A stretch of DNA of 46,199 nt from Candidatus Scatosoma pullicola (GTDB lineage Bacteria; Bacillota; Clostridia; Christensenellales; Borkfalkiaceae), in contig DVGN01000052.1 of assembly GCA_018712725.1 (NCBI GenBank), positions 1 to 46,199 of the forward strand. The letters run 5' to 3'. Shown in pieces: positions 7,545 to 15,919 of the stretch; position 1 is the stretch's first letter, and each line of letters opens with the position of its first letter. A program made the position numbers and the translations under genes. A model generated the notes under the pieces. The model saw only the letters and a program-made list of their open reading frames with translations, was not told the DNA's origin and made no database searches.

Positions 7545-8471
7545 ATGTCGAAATATTCGCTGGTCGTGCCGGCGTACAACGAAGAAAAAACTCTGCCGCT
7601 CTTTTACGACGCGGTGGTGCCGCTGATGGAGTCGGTCGGGGAAGAATTTGAGATGATTTTCGTGAACGACGGCAGCAGGGATGGGACGAAAGAGATTCTG
7701 CGGGGACTTGCGGAAAAGGACGCGCGCGTGAAAGTGTGCAATTTTTCCCGCAATTTCGGACAGCAGGCGGCGTTTTTGTGCGGCTTTTCGGAGGCGACGG
7801 GGGACGCCGTCATCGCGATGGACGCCGATCTGCAGGACCCGCCCGAAGTCGCGCTGGAAATGATCAAAAAGTGGAAAGAGGGGTACGACATCGTGCACGG
7901 CAAGCGCCGCAAGCGGAAGGGGGAGACCCTTTTCAAGCGGGCGACCGCCTCCCTCTTCTATCGCTTCATGCGCAAAATCACCTCTCTGGACATGCCCGCG
8001 GACGTCGGCGATTTCAAATTGTACGACCGCAAGGTCGTGGACGCCGTCCTGTCCTTGGGCGAACACGACCGGCTGCTCCGCGCGCAGGCGGCGTGGGTGG
8101 GATTTAAGCAGACGACCGTTGAATTCGACCGCCCCGAACGGGTGGCGGGGGAGACCCATTATACTTTGAAAAAGATGATCCGGCTGGCGGAGAGCGGGGT
8201 ATTTCCCAATTCCGACTATCCGCTGACCCTGCCCTTGAAGGCGGGGCTTTGCCTGACGGGGCTTTCCCTCGTCTGTTTCGTCGTGTTCATCGTACTCGCC
8301 TGCAGCGGCGTGGCGTTCGGGGGCTTGACGGCGTGGCTGTTCCCGGCGCTGGGGCTGGCGACGGGGATCGTTCTCACCTGCCACGGGCTTTCCAACATCT
8401 ATCTTTCCATGATCTATTCGGAAGTGCAGAACCGCCCGAAATACATCGTCGCGGACAAGTTCAACCTGTAA
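7545..8471 (+). CDS. Family 2 glycosyltransferase, polyprenyl-phosphate type
   Basis: A 308-residue protein with an N-terminal GT-A domain (about 1-225) and two C-terminal membrane helices (about 230-290). Visible motifs are VVPAYNEE at 6-13, NDGSRDGT near 40-47 and the DxD-type DADLQDPPE near 92. This is the layout of GtrB/DPM1-like enzymes, which load a sugar from a nucleotide donor onto undecaprenyl phosphate for use outside the membrane. The ATG at 7545 sits 9 nt behind GGAG. An in-frame ATG at 7536 directly abuts that site and is less likely. The next gene, a GT-C-like membrane protein, could use the lipid-linked sugar. Confidence 0.88.
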   Translation: MSKYSLVVPAYNEEKTLPLFYDAVVPLMESVGEEFEMIFVNDGSRDGTKEILRGLAEKDARVKVCNFSRNFGQQAAFLCGFSEATGDAVIAMDADLQDPPEVALEMIKKWKEGYDIVHGKRRKRKGETLFKRATASLFYRFMRKITSLDMPADVGDFKLYDRKVVDAVLSLGEHDRLLRAQAAWVGFKQTTVEFDRPERVAGETHYTLKKMIRLAESGVFPNSDYPLTLPLKAGLCLTGLSLVCFVVFIVLACSGVAFGGLTAWLFPALGLATGIVLTCHGLSNIYLSMIYSEVQNRPKYIVADKFNL

Positions 8472-8497
8472 TTTCCGCTCGGAGGCGGACAAAAGAA

Positions 8498-8523
8498 TTC
8501 CGAAAGGATAATTTTTTTCGGAA
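8498..8523. other. Inverted repeat downstream of the glycosyltransferase
   Basis: TTCCGAAA (8498-8505) and TTTCGGAA (8516-8523) form a perfect 8-bp stem. The T-run lies inside the loop, not behind the stem, so it is a poor plus-strand terminator. Nothing else was recognised between 8472 and 8637. Confidence 0.4.
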
Positions 8524-8637
8524 GAGGACAACCTGTTGAAGGGTGTGAACGAAAATGCGCTTTTGACGTGAGATACGGCTGGGCATTTGCGGTATGCGGT
8601 GCGGACCCTTTGCCGGGAAGGAGAACACGGCAGAATC

Positions 8638-10119
8638 ATGAATCGGAAAGTTTTGCAAAAGGAATGGGCGTTCGTCCTTTTTGCGGCGCTGCTGTCCGCG
8701 GCGGCGCTGTTGTTCGCCTCCGAGTGCTCTCCCCTCTATCCCATCAATCAGTGGTACGACGCGAATTGCTTTTTCACGGTGGGGAAGGGGATGCTCGAAG
8801 GAAAGATTCCCTATCGGGATCTCTACGAGCAAAAGGGGCCGTATGTCTATTTCCTGCACGCGCTGTGCGCGCTCGTTGACGGGGAGTCCTTTCTCGGCGT
8901 CTGGCTGGCGGAGATCCTGTCCTGCTTTCTCTTTCTCCTGTCCGTCCGGAAGATCCTTGCCCTCTATAACGTCGGGGGAGGGGCGGCGTTTTCGGCCCTT
9001 GCGCTGATCGGTCTTTCCGTCTGTTTTTCCTTCGCGTTTTCCACGGGGGACAGCGTGGAGGAATTCGCCCTGCCCCTTTTCTCGTGGATGGTGTATCTGG
9101 CTTTGAAGCGCGTCCGCACGGACGGGAAATTCCGGCTGTATGACTTTTTTCTCGCCGGCGCGGGCGGGGGGATGGTCTTTTGGAGCAAGTTTACCCTCGT
9201 CGGATTTTTCGTCGCCTGGTACCTCTTTTTCCTGTATCACGCCGTCCGCAACCGGCAGTGGAAAATCCTTTTGCCGAGCGCGGGACTTGTCCTCTGCGGA
9301 GCGCTCGCCGCAACCCTGCCCCCGTTTCTTTACTTTGCGGCGAACGGGGCGGTGGGGGATTGGCTGCACGTCTATCTGTACGACAATCTGTTCGTGTACG
9401 ACGAAGGGGGAAACGTGTTTCTCCGTTTGGGCAGGATGATCGTCTACATTCTCGGCACGCTGGGCGCCAATATACACTATAATTTTTTCGTCTTGCTCGG
9501 CATCGTCGGATTTGCGCGGATAAAGGATAAAGCGCGGGCGGAAGAGAGGGTGTTTTTGCTCGTCGTGCCCGCCGTCACCGTCTTTTTTCTGTATGTCGGC
9601 GGCAGGGGGTATCGCTATTATGGACTGCCGCTCGCCGTGTTTGCCGTGTTCGGGTATATCTTTCTCGCGGAAAAGGGATTCCGCATCCGGAAGAAGAAAT
9701 TCCGGGCGCTCGTCCCCGCGGTCGCGCTCGCGTTCTGCTGCCTGTTTATGGGGATAAACGGGAATTATGCCTATATCTTCAAACCGGAAGAGGAGACGGT
9801 GCAATACCGGTTTGCCGAAGTGATCAAGGAAAAAGAGGACGCGACCCTGTTGAATTACGGATTTCTCGACGGCGGATTTTATCTTGCGGCGGATAAGGTG
9901 CCCGATTTCAGGTATTTCTGCACGCTGAACATCCCCTTGCCCGAGATGCGGGAGGAGACGGAACGATATATCGAAGAGGGGAAAGCGGATTTCATCGTCC
10001 TTAAAATGTACCGGAAGCAGACGGAGGAACTCAAAAGCGAAAACTATCGGGAGGTCATGCGGGTCTCGGAACGGTATTCGCTGCTACAAACGACGTATAT
10101 TTTGTACGAAAGAGTTTGA
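8638..10119 (+). CDS. GT-C-like polytopic membrane protein (probable lipid-sugar glycosyltransferase)
   Basis: A 493-residue protein with about ten hydrophobic segments up to residue 400 and a soluble C-terminal part of about 90 residues. The first loop after TM1 contains an acidic pair in NQWYDANCFF and the stretch IPYRDLYEQKGPYVYF, which resembles the donor and acceptor loop of GT39/ArnT-like GT-C enzymes (GxxPYRDxxxxKGP). It would take a polyprenyl-linked sugar, plausibly that made by the gene upstream, and transfer it to an unknown acceptor outside the membrane. The ATG at 8638 has GGAAGGAG about 14 nt upstream. The frame is open back to 8587, but that part is unlike a membrane protein start. 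A terminator follows. Confidence 0.75.
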   Translation: MNRKVLQKEWAFVLFAALLSAAALLFASECSPLYPINQWYDANCFFTVGKGMLEGKIPYRDLYEQKGPYVYFLHALCALVDGESFLGVWLAEILSCFLFLLSVRKILALYNVGGGAAFSALALIGLSVCFSFAFSTGDSVEEFALPLFSWMVYLALKRVRTDGKFRLYDFFLAGAGGGMVFWSKFTLVGFFVAWYLFFLYHAVRNRQWKILLPSAGLVLCGALAATLPPFLYFAANGAVGDWLHVYLYDNLFVYDEGGNVFLRLGRMIVYILGTLGANIHYNFFVLLGIVGFARIKDKARAEERVFLLVVPAVTVFFLYVGGRGYRYYGLPLAVFAVFGYIFLAEKGFRIRKKKFRALVPAVALAFCCLFMGINGNYAYIFKPEEETVQYRFAEVIKEKEDATLLNYGFLDGGFYLAADKVPDFRYFCTLNIPLPEMREETERYIEEGKADFIVLKMYRKQTEELKSENYREVMRVSERYSLLQTTYILYERV

Positions 10120-10140
10120 TAAAAAGAGCACAGAAAAAGA

Positions 10141-10164
10141 AGCCCGGCATTCGCCGGGCTTTTT
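10141..10164 (+). terminator. Intrinsic terminator after the GT-C-like gene
   Basis: AGCCCGGC (10141-10148) pairs with GCCGGGCT (10153-10160) around an ATTC loop, followed by TTTT. It lies 21 bp behind the stop codon. Confidence 0.92.
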
Positions 10165-10173
10165 ATATAAACA

Positions 10174-10301
10174 TTATGGTAAGGGGAGGTGGTGCGCACC
10201 TCTTCATGCCTCCCCTTTTGGAAAGGGGAGGTGGTGCGCCTATTCCCATGCCTCCCCTTATGGTAAGGGGAGGTGTCACGAAGTGACGGAGGGGATAAGA
10301 A
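10174..10301. repeat. REP-like palindromic repeats, three tandem copies
   Basis: Three units share a stem of the form CCTCCCCTT-loop-AAGGGGAGG. The first (from 10174) lacks its left arm. The second (10208-10240) ends in GGTGCGCC. The third (10250-10301) is complete, with a second small hairpin GTCAC-GAA-GTGAC and the tail GGAGGGGATAAG. Related copies are at 19778-19873, 31041-31096 and 31219-31316. No gene was recognised between 10165 and 10344. Confidence 0.85.
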
Positions 10302-10344
10302 GTTTGTAAAACGGCTTAGGCAGGGAAGAGACGAACGCCGCAGA

Positions 10345-12213
10345 TTACGATTGATTCGCGGCGAGCCAGACCATGAGGACAGAGACGTCCGCGGGATTGA
10401 CGCCGGGGATTCGCCCCGCCTGTCCGAGACTGAGCGGGCGGATGCGGGCGAGCTTTTCCCGCGCTTCCAGGCGCAGTCCCTTTACGGCGGCGTAGTCGAT
10501 GTCTTCGGGCAGCCGCCTGTTTTCCAGCTTTTTCGCCCGTTCGATCTGTTCCAGTCCCCGTTTGAGATAGCCTTCATAGAGGACGGAAACTTCCGCCGTC
10601 TGCCGCACGTCGGCGGGATATTCCGCGAACAGCCCGAAGCGGGCGGTAATGTCTTTGAGGGGGATTCCGCGCTTGATGAGGTCGGCGCAGGTGGGGCTGC
10701 CCGCGGGCGCGTCGTAGCCGTATTCCGCGAGAAAGGGCGCCGCCTGTTTCTGGGGGATGCGCTCGGCAAAGCGGGCGGTGAGCTCTTCGCACAGTGCCTT
10801 TCTTTTGAGACAGACGTCGTACCTCTCTTTCGTCGCCAGCCCGCAGACGTACCCCTTTTCGGTCAGCCGCAGATCGGCGTTGTCCTGGCGGAGGAAAATG
10901 CGGTGTTCGGCGCGGGAGGTCATCATGCGGTAGGGCTCGTCCGTGCCCTTGGTGACGAGATCGTCGATGAGTACGCCGATGTACGCCTCGTCCCGCCGCA
11001 GGACGAGCGGGGGCTTGCCGCGCAGCGCCAAGGAGGCGTTCAGACCCGCCATCAGCCCCTGCGCCGCCGCCTCTTCATAGCCCGAAGTGCCGTTGATCTG
11101 CCCCGCCGTGTACAGCCCGCGCACCTTTTTGAATTCGAGGGTGGGCAGCACGTCCAGCGTGTCGATGCAGTCGTATTCGATCGCGTAGCCGTAGCGCATG
11201 ATGTCCGCGTTTTCCAGGCCCTTCACGCTGGCGTACATCGCCCGCTGCACGTCGTGGGGGAGGGAGGTGGACATGCCCTGCACATACACTTCCAGCGTGT
11301 CCGCGCCTTCCGGTTCGAGAAATACCTGGTGCCTTTCTTTGTCCTTGAAACGGACGACTTTCGTCTCGATGGAGGGGCAGTAACGGGGGCCGGTGGACTG
11401 AATGACGCCGTTGTAGAGGGGGGAGCGGTCGAGATTTTGGAGGATGATTTCGTGCGTCCGCCCGTTCGTGTAGGTGAGATAACAGGGGAGTTTGTTTTCG
11501 GGCGGGCGCTCGGAGAGGAAGGAGAAGGGATAGATGTCCGAATCCCCGTCCTGCCTTTCGCAGGCGGCGTAATTTATCGTCCGTCCGTCCAGCCGCGCGG
11601 GCGTGCCCGTCTTGAACCGCCGCACGGAAAAGCCGAGTTTTATCAGGCTGTCCGTCAGTTTTGTCGCCGCCGAGAAGCCGTTGGGACCGGAATTTTTGAC
11701 GACCAGACCCGTGATCGTGCGCGCGTTGAGATAGACGCCCGTGCAGAGGATGACGGCGCGGCACAAGACGACGCCGCCGTCCGTCCTGACCCCCGTCACC
11801 CTGCCTCCTTCCGTCAGGATTTCCGTGGCTTCCGTCTGCAGAATGCGCAGGTTTTCCGCGTTTTCCAGCACCCGTTTCATCTCGCGGTGGTAGGCGTTTT
11901 TGTCCGACTGTGCGCGCAGGCTCTGCACGGCGGCGCCCTTGCCGACGTTCAGCATGCGTATCTGCAGGGCGGTCTTGTCCGCGACGATGCCCATCTCTCC
12001 GCCCAGCGCGTCGATCTCGCGCACGAGATGTCCCTTGGCGGTGCCGCCGATCGAAGGATTGCAGGGCATGAAGCCGATGCTGTCGAGATTGAGGGTGAGC
12101 AGCACCGTCTTTATCCCCGTCCGGGCAAGGGCAAGGGCGGCTTCGCAGCCCGCATGCCCCGCGCCGACCACCGCGGCGTCCGCTTGGTATTCGATGATTT
12201 CTTGCGTATCCAT
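10345..12213 (-). CDS. mnmG: tRNA uridine-5-carboxymethylaminomethyl modification enzyme MnmG
   Basis: A 622-residue flavoprotein that with MnmE modifies U34 in the wobble position of certain tRNAs. The FAD-binding motif GAGHAGCEAA is at 17-26, followed by PCNPSIGG near 50-57, both family signatures. The middle section RPPENKLPCYLTYTN and the late TSRAEHRIFLRQDNADLRLT are also typical. Length is standard. The frame is open 52 codons further upstream, but that part is low-complexity and lies behind the dnaA terminator; the ATG at 12213 fits the family start. Its ribosome site is weak, with GGA-containing short repeats before it. It lies downstream of dnaA, as often near replication origins. 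mnmE is not in the window. Confidence 0.95.
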   Translation of the reverse strand: MDTQEIIEYQADAAVVGAGHAGCEAALALARTGIKTVLLTLNLDSIGFMPCNPSIGGTAKGHLVREIDALGGEMGIVADKTALQIRMLNVGKGAAVQSLRAQSDKNAYHREMKRVLENAENLRILQTEATEILTEGGRVTGVRTDGGVVLCRAVILCTGVYLNARTITGLVVKNSGPNGFSAATKLTDSLIKLGFSVRRFKTGTPARLDGRTINYAACERQDGDSDIYPFSFLSERPPENKLPCYLTYTNGRTHEIILQNLDRSPLYNGVIQSTGPRYCPSIETKVVRFKDKERHQVFLEPEGADTLEVYVQGMSTSLPHDVQRAMYASVKGLENADIMRYGYAIEYDCIDTLDVLPTLEFKKVRGLYTAGQINGTSGYEEAAAQGLMAGLNASLALRGKPPLVLRRDEAYIGVLIDDLVTKGTDEPYRMMTSRAEHRIFLRQDNADLRLTEKGYVCGLATKERYDVCLKRKALCEELTARFAERIPQKQAAPFLAEYGYDAPAGSPTCADLIKRGIPLKDITARFGLFAEYPADVRQTAEVSVLYEGYLKRGLEQIERAKKLENRRLPEDIDYAAVKGLRLEAREKLARIRPLSLGQAGRIPGVNPADVSVLMVWLAANQS

Positions 12214-12325
12214 ATCCGATTTTCCGATTTCCGATTGTTTTTGATGTTTTTCGCGCCTTTCCGATTGGCTTTCCGACGGTTCCGATTTTTCTTTCGGGGA
12301 GCGGGAAGCGCCCGTCTGCCGACGG

Positions 12326-12350
12326 AAAAGGAGCCGAAAATACGGCTCCT
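12326..12350 (-). terminator. Intrinsic terminator after dnaA
   Basis: Read on minus: GGAGCCG (plus 12349-12343) pairs with CGGCTCC (plus 12336-12330), followed by TTTT (plus 12329-12326). It separates dnaA from mnmG. Confidence 0.85.
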
Positions 12351-12374
12351 GCTGACCGTCTCTGCCCATTTGCA

Positions 12375-12396
12375 GGGGGCAGGGTTTTGACGACGG
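12375..12396. repeat. Dispersed GGGGCAGGG-TTTTGACGA motif
   Basis: One of about seven copies in the window of a motif with the core GGGGCAGGG followed by T/A-TTTGACGA. This one ends 5 bp from the dnaA stop codon. Confidence 0.6.
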
Positions 12397-12401
12397 GAAA
12401 T

Positions 12402-13754
12402 TTATTGCTTTAAGACGATGTTTTTGATGTCGTCCACTTCCTTTGCCATCTTTTCGTTGAGCTTGATGAGTTCGTCCACCTTGTCGCGTGAATACATGAT
12501 GGTGGTGTGATCCCTGCCCCCCATGATGGCGCCGACGGAGACGAGGGGGAGGGAGAGCATCTCGCAGATGAGATAGGCGCAGATCTGCCGCGCTTTTACC
12601 AGATCGGCTTTCTTGCCCTTTCCGAGCAGATCTTCCCGGCGGAATTTATAATAACCGCAGACGGCGGATATAATATTTTCGGGGGTGATTTCGCCCGAGC
12701 TCTCGGTTTCGCTCACCGATTCGGCAAGGGCGCGGCGGGCGAGATCGAGAGAGATGGGCTCTTCGTGCAGTTTGCTCGCGAAAAGCACTTTGGTCAGCCG
12801 CCCTTCGAGGGTACGCACGTCGTGTCCCGAATTGCCCGCGAGAAATTCCAGGACGTCATCGGGCATGTGGCACTTGCGTTCGAGCGCCTTGCGCTTCAAG
12901 ATGGCGATTTTCGTCTCGAGATCGGGAGGCTGGATGTCCGCGATGAGGCCCCCTTCGAAGCGGGTGCGCAGCCTCTCTTCCAGGGTGGCGATTTCCTTGG
13001 GCGGGCGGTCGGAGGTGAGGACGATCTGCTTGTTCTGGGAGGACAGCTCGTTGAAAGTGTGGAAAAATTCCTCCTGAACGCCCGGTTTTTTGGCGAGAAA
13101 CTGGATGTCGTCGATCATGAGGATGTCGACGTTGCGGTAGTGCAGGCGGAAGCGGGCGCCCTTGTCCCGCGAAGAGATCTTGCCCGAGATCATCGAATCG
13201 ATGAACTCGTTGAGAAAGTTGTCGCAGGTGGTGTACAGCACCCGTTTTCCGGGGTTGTTCTTTTCGACGTAGTTGGCGATCGCCTGCATGAGGTGGGTCT
13301 TGCCCAGCCCCGATTCCCCGTAGATGAAGAGGGGGTTGAAGCTCTCGCCCGGATGTTCCGCCACCGATTTCGCCGCGGCGTACACGAACTTGTTGGAGGA
13401 GCCGACGACGAAGGAATCGAAGGTGAAATTTTTGTTGATGGGGACGGGTTTGAAGTCCTCGCCGAAATCCTCTTCCGTTTCGAAGTTATATACGTCGCTG
13501 CCGTCCACGACGAGCCGGAAATCGCTGATGCCGAGATCGCAGCGGGAAATGGCGTCGCGCAGAGGCGCCGCCTGCCGTTTCATGATCGTGTTGGCGGCGA
13601 GATCGGAAGATGCTTTGAGATAGATGCGGCGGTTGATGACGTCCACCGGTTCAAGGTCTTTGATGAAGGCGTTGAAGGAAACGGGCGGAATGATCTCTTC
13701 CGCCTTCTCCCGGATCTGTTTCCACAAAAAATTGATCTGCGACTGTTCCGCCAT
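12402..13754 (-). CDS. dnaA: Chromosomal replication initiator protein DnaA
   Basis: A 450-residue AAA+ initiator with the usual four domains: an N-terminal protein-interaction domain (1-80), a short linker, the AAA+ core, and the DNA-binding domain. Walker A GESGLGKTH is at 146-154 and Walker B ILMIDDI at 211-217. The DnaA-box-binding signature GGRDHTT is near 412-418. The ATG at 13754 has a strong site, GGGGAGG, a few bases upstream. The frame stays open further upstream only because it runs antisense to recF. Unlike the usual order, dnaN does not follow, and recF lies divergent instead. No cluster of TTATCCACA-type boxes was found in the 132 bp upstream. Confidence 0.97.
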   Translation of the reverse strand: MAEQSQINFLWKQIREKAEEIIPPVSFNAFIKDLEPVDVINRRIYLKASSDLAANTIMKRQAAPLRDAISRCDLGISDFRLVVDGSDVYNFETEEDFGEDFKPVPINKNFTFDSFVVGSSNKFVYAAAKSVAEHPGESFNPLFIYGESGLGKTHLMQAIANYVEKNNPGKRVLYTTCDNFLNEFIDSMISGKISSRDKGARFRLHYRNVDILMIDDIQFLAKKPGVQEEFFHTFNELSSQNKQIVLTSDRPPKEIATLEERLRTRFEGGLIADIQPPDLETKIAILKRKALERKCHMPDDVLEFLAGNSGHDVRTLEGRLTKVLFASKLHEEPISLDLARRALAESVSETESSGEITPENIISAVCGYYKFRREDLLGKGKKADLVKARQICAYLICEMLSLPLVSVGAIMGGRDHTTIMYSRDKVDELIKLNEKMAKEVDDIKNIVLKQ

Positions 13755-13803
13755 TGCCGTCCTCCCCGAAAAAAATATTTTCCGCCGCGATGGGGGAAAA
13801 TCT

Positions 13804-13832
13804 TTGTCTTTTCGTCGATTATCTGCTATAAT
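13804..13832 (+). promoter_or_regulatory. Promoter of recF
   Basis: TTGTCT (13804-13809), a 17-bp spacer, then TATAAT (13827-13832). A second TATAAT directly follows at 13833-13838. Both -10 boxes lie inside the loop of the inverted repeat 13809-13854. Confidence 0.7.
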
Positions 13833-13854
13833 TATAATACAAAATCGACGAAAA
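13809..13854. promoter_or_regulatory. Perfect 12-bp inverted repeat between dnaA and recF (operator candidate)
   Basis: TTTTCGTCGATT (13809-13820) and AATCGACGAAAA (13843-13854) are exact inverted copies, 22 bp apart. The spacer is made almost only of overlapping -10 boxes for both directions. The arms overlap the probable -35 regions, so a protein bound there could control dnaA and recF together. Confidence 0.7.
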
Positions 13855-13859
13855 AGGAA
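13831..13859 (-). promoter_or_regulatory. Probable promoter of dnaA
   Basis: On minus: TTCCTT (plus 13859-13854), a 17-bp spacer, then TATAAT (plus 13836-13831). The -10 is perfect and the -35 is weak. Confidence 0.55.
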
Positions 13860-13886
13860 GTGTTTTCGGGCGGTTTTTCGAGGATT

Positions 13887-14984
13887 ATGCAAATAAAAAA
13901 TCTGTCCCTTCAGAATTTCAGAAACTACGAAAACGAGACGTTCGCCTTCGACGGCGGGCTGAACATCCTTTTCGGCAAAAACGCCCAGGGCAAGACGAAC
14001 TGCGCGGAGGCGGTGTTTTACCTGTGCACGGGGACCTCCCTCCGCATCCGGCACGACAGGCAGCTCATCCGCATCGGCGCGCCCTGCGCGAAGATCGCCG
14101 CCGACGCGGAAACCAGGTACGGCAAAGTGCGCATCGAAGCGGACATCTACGAGGACAGACGGGAGATCCGCATAAACGGCGCCCGCATCTCCCGCAGCGC
14201 CGACCTCATGGGGCACATCAACAGCGTCTTTTTCTCGCCGGGGGAACTCCGGCTCATCCAGGACGGTCCCGACGAGCGGCGCAGGTTTATGAACATGTCC
14301 ATCTCCCAGACTTCGCCCGCTTATTATACGGCGCTGCTGCGCTACAACAAAATCCTCGACCAGCGCAACGCCCTTCTCAAAAACCGGGACGTCGACCTCA
14401 TTCTCGACACCCTTCCCGTGTGGGACGAACAGCTTTGCCGGTATGCGTCGATAATCATCAAAAAGCGGACGGAATTTCTGGAAAAACTCGCCCCTTACGC
14501 CAAGGAACTGCACGCGTTTCTCACGGACGGGGCGGAGGAACTCGTCATCTCCCCGGACAAGAAATACGGCGGAGGGGAGGGGGAGATCGCGGCGGAGATG
14601 CTGAAACGCCTGGGGCGGAATTACGAAAAGGACATCCGGCTGGGGTTCACGACGGTGGGCCCCCACCGCGACGACATCGACTTTTTCATCTCGGGCAAGG
14701 ACGCCAAGGCGTACGCCTCCCAGGGGCAGACGCGGACGGCGGCGCTCGCCGTCAAGCTCTCGGAAGTGGAGATCTTCCGCGAACTGTCGGGGGAGTACCC
14801 CGTGCTCATTCTCGACGACGTGATGAGCGAACTCGACCTGCCCCGCCGCAAAAAGCTGTTGAAGCGCATTTCGTCGGTGCAGACCATCCTCACCTGCACG
14901 CACGCCGAGCGGGTGCTGTACGGCGCGGAGTGCAAAAAGATACGCATCGAAAACGGCAGGATCAAACGGGAAAAGGAGGAGTGA
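13887..14984 (+). CDS. recF: DNA replication and repair protein RecF
   Basis: A 365-residue ABC-type ATPase that helps load RecA at gaps in DNA during repair. Walker A GKNAQGKTN is at 30-38. The family signature GQTRTAALAVKLSEVE lies near 275-290, and Walker B ILDDVMSELD near 308-317. Length is standard. The ATG at 13887 follows a modest AGGA. The long open frame upstream of this start is antisense to dnaA and is not coding. Transcription diverges from dnaA. The PHP-domain gene starts 5 bp after the stop and is probably in the same transcript. Confidence 0.95.
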   Translation: MQIKNLSLQNFRNYENETFAFDGGLNILFGKNAQGKTNCAEAVFYLCTGTSLRIRHDRQLIRIGAPCAKIAADAETRYGKVRIEADIYEDRREIRINGARISRSADLMGHINSVFFSPGELRLIQDGPDERRRFMNMSISQTSPAYYTALLRYNKILDQRNALLKNRDVDLILDTLPVWDEQLCRYASIIIKKRTEFLEKLAPYAKELHAFLTDGAEELVISPDKKYGGGEGEIAAEMLKRLGRNYEKDIRLGFTTVGPHRDDIDFFISGKDAKAYASQGQTRTAALAVKLSEVEIFRELSGEYPVLILDDVMSELDLPRRKKLLKRISSVQTILTCTHAERVLYGAECKKIRIENGRIKREKEE

Positions 14985-14989
14985 AAGGC

Positions 14990-15850
14990 ATGAAGGAAAG
15001 GCATTTGGCGGGGGCAGGGCTGCGTCTGCGGGCGGATCTGCACACGCACAGCACCTATTCGGACGGCTTTTACGACCCCGACGAAGTGTGCCGCCGGGCG
15101 AAGGCGAACGGCGTGGAGCTCCTTTCGATCACCGATCACGACACCCTGAACGGGGAGGAGGAAAAGCGCGCCGCGGCGGAAAAATACGGCGTCCGCTATG
15201 TGACGGGCTGGGAGATCTCCGCCTATTCGGGAACTTGCAAAGTGCATGTCACCGGCTACAACTGCCGCCGGGACGGCGCGTACACGGCGTTTATGGAGGA
15301 GCGGAAGGCGCTCGGATTCGAACGGGCGAAGGACAGCATCGCAAAGCTGAACGCGCTGGGGATCGCCGTGACCTTCGAAGCCGCCATGGCGCGCCGCGCC
15401 GATCCCTCTTCCCCGCTGCACACCATGCACATCGCGGGCGCGGCGGCGGACGTCTCGGGCATGACGGCGGGGGATATTTATAAGGAATATCTCGCGCCCG
15501 GAAAGCCCGCCCATTCGGCGATCGGCAGGCCCTCCCCCGAAGAGGCGATCGACTGCATCCACGCGTCGGGCGGTATCGCCTCCGTCGCCCATCCCGGCCG
15601 CATCGACCTTCCCTTCGCGGAGCGAGAAGAACTGCTTCTGCGCCTGGCGGCGTACGGCGCGGACGGTATAGAAGCCTTTTATACGACGCATACTGAAAGG
15701 GAAACGGAATATTTTGAGGCGCTTGCGCGGCGGACGGGACTTCTCGTCACGGGCGGGTCGGACACCCATATAGAGGACGGGACGCATTCGATCGGCTCGC
15801 CCGCCTTTTATCCCTCCGAAGCCCTGCTCGCGGCGATCGGAGTGAAATAA
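14990..15850 (+). CDS. PHP-domain phosphoesterase (TrpH/YciV-like)
   Basis: A 286-residue metal-dependent phosphoesterase of the PHP family. Visible metal-binding motifs are DLHTHSTYSDG (H18, H20), ITDHDTLNGEE near 48-58, a conserved VAHPGRI histidine, and GSDTH near the C-terminus. Relatives include 5'-3' exonucleases acting on short RNA or DNA and 3',5'-nucleotide bisphosphate phosphatases; the exact substrate cannot be told here. ATG 14990 lies 10 nt behind GGAGG; a GTG at 14981 is possible but too close to that site. It follows recF closely, which would suit a nucleic-acid role. Confidence 0.85.
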   Translation: MKERHLAGAGLRLRADLHTHSTYSDGFYDPDEVCRRAKANGVELLSITDHDTLNGEEEKRAAAEKYGVRYVTGWEISAYSGTCKVHVTGYNCRRDGAYTAFMEERKALGFERAKDSIAKLNALGIAVTFEAAMARRADPSSPLHTMHIAGAAADVSGMTAGDIYKEYLAPGKPAHSAIGRPSPEEAIDCIHASGGIASVAHPGRIDLPFAEREELLLRLAAYGADGIEAFYTTHTERETEYFEALARRTGLLVTGGSDTHIEDGTHSIGSPAFYPSEALLAAIGVK

Positions 15851-15919
15851 ATTTTTCGGTGATCTCTCCCCTGCCTCCCGCCTTCGGAACTTTCCGGGAT
15901 ACATAGAGCGGGGGCGTTT

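Noticed and set aside
10273..12390. A 705-codon open frame on plus opposite mnmG
   Set aside because: It is antisense to a clear MnmG and lacks recognisable motifs; explained by codon bias.
12507..13886. N-terminal extension of recF running antisense through dnaA
   Set aside because: RecF homology begins at 13887, directly behind the promoter. The upstream part is antisense to dnaA.
13755..13886. Replication origin (oriC) between dnaA and recF
   Set aside because: AT-rich, but no cluster of DnaA boxes; the content is explained by promoters and an inverted repeat.
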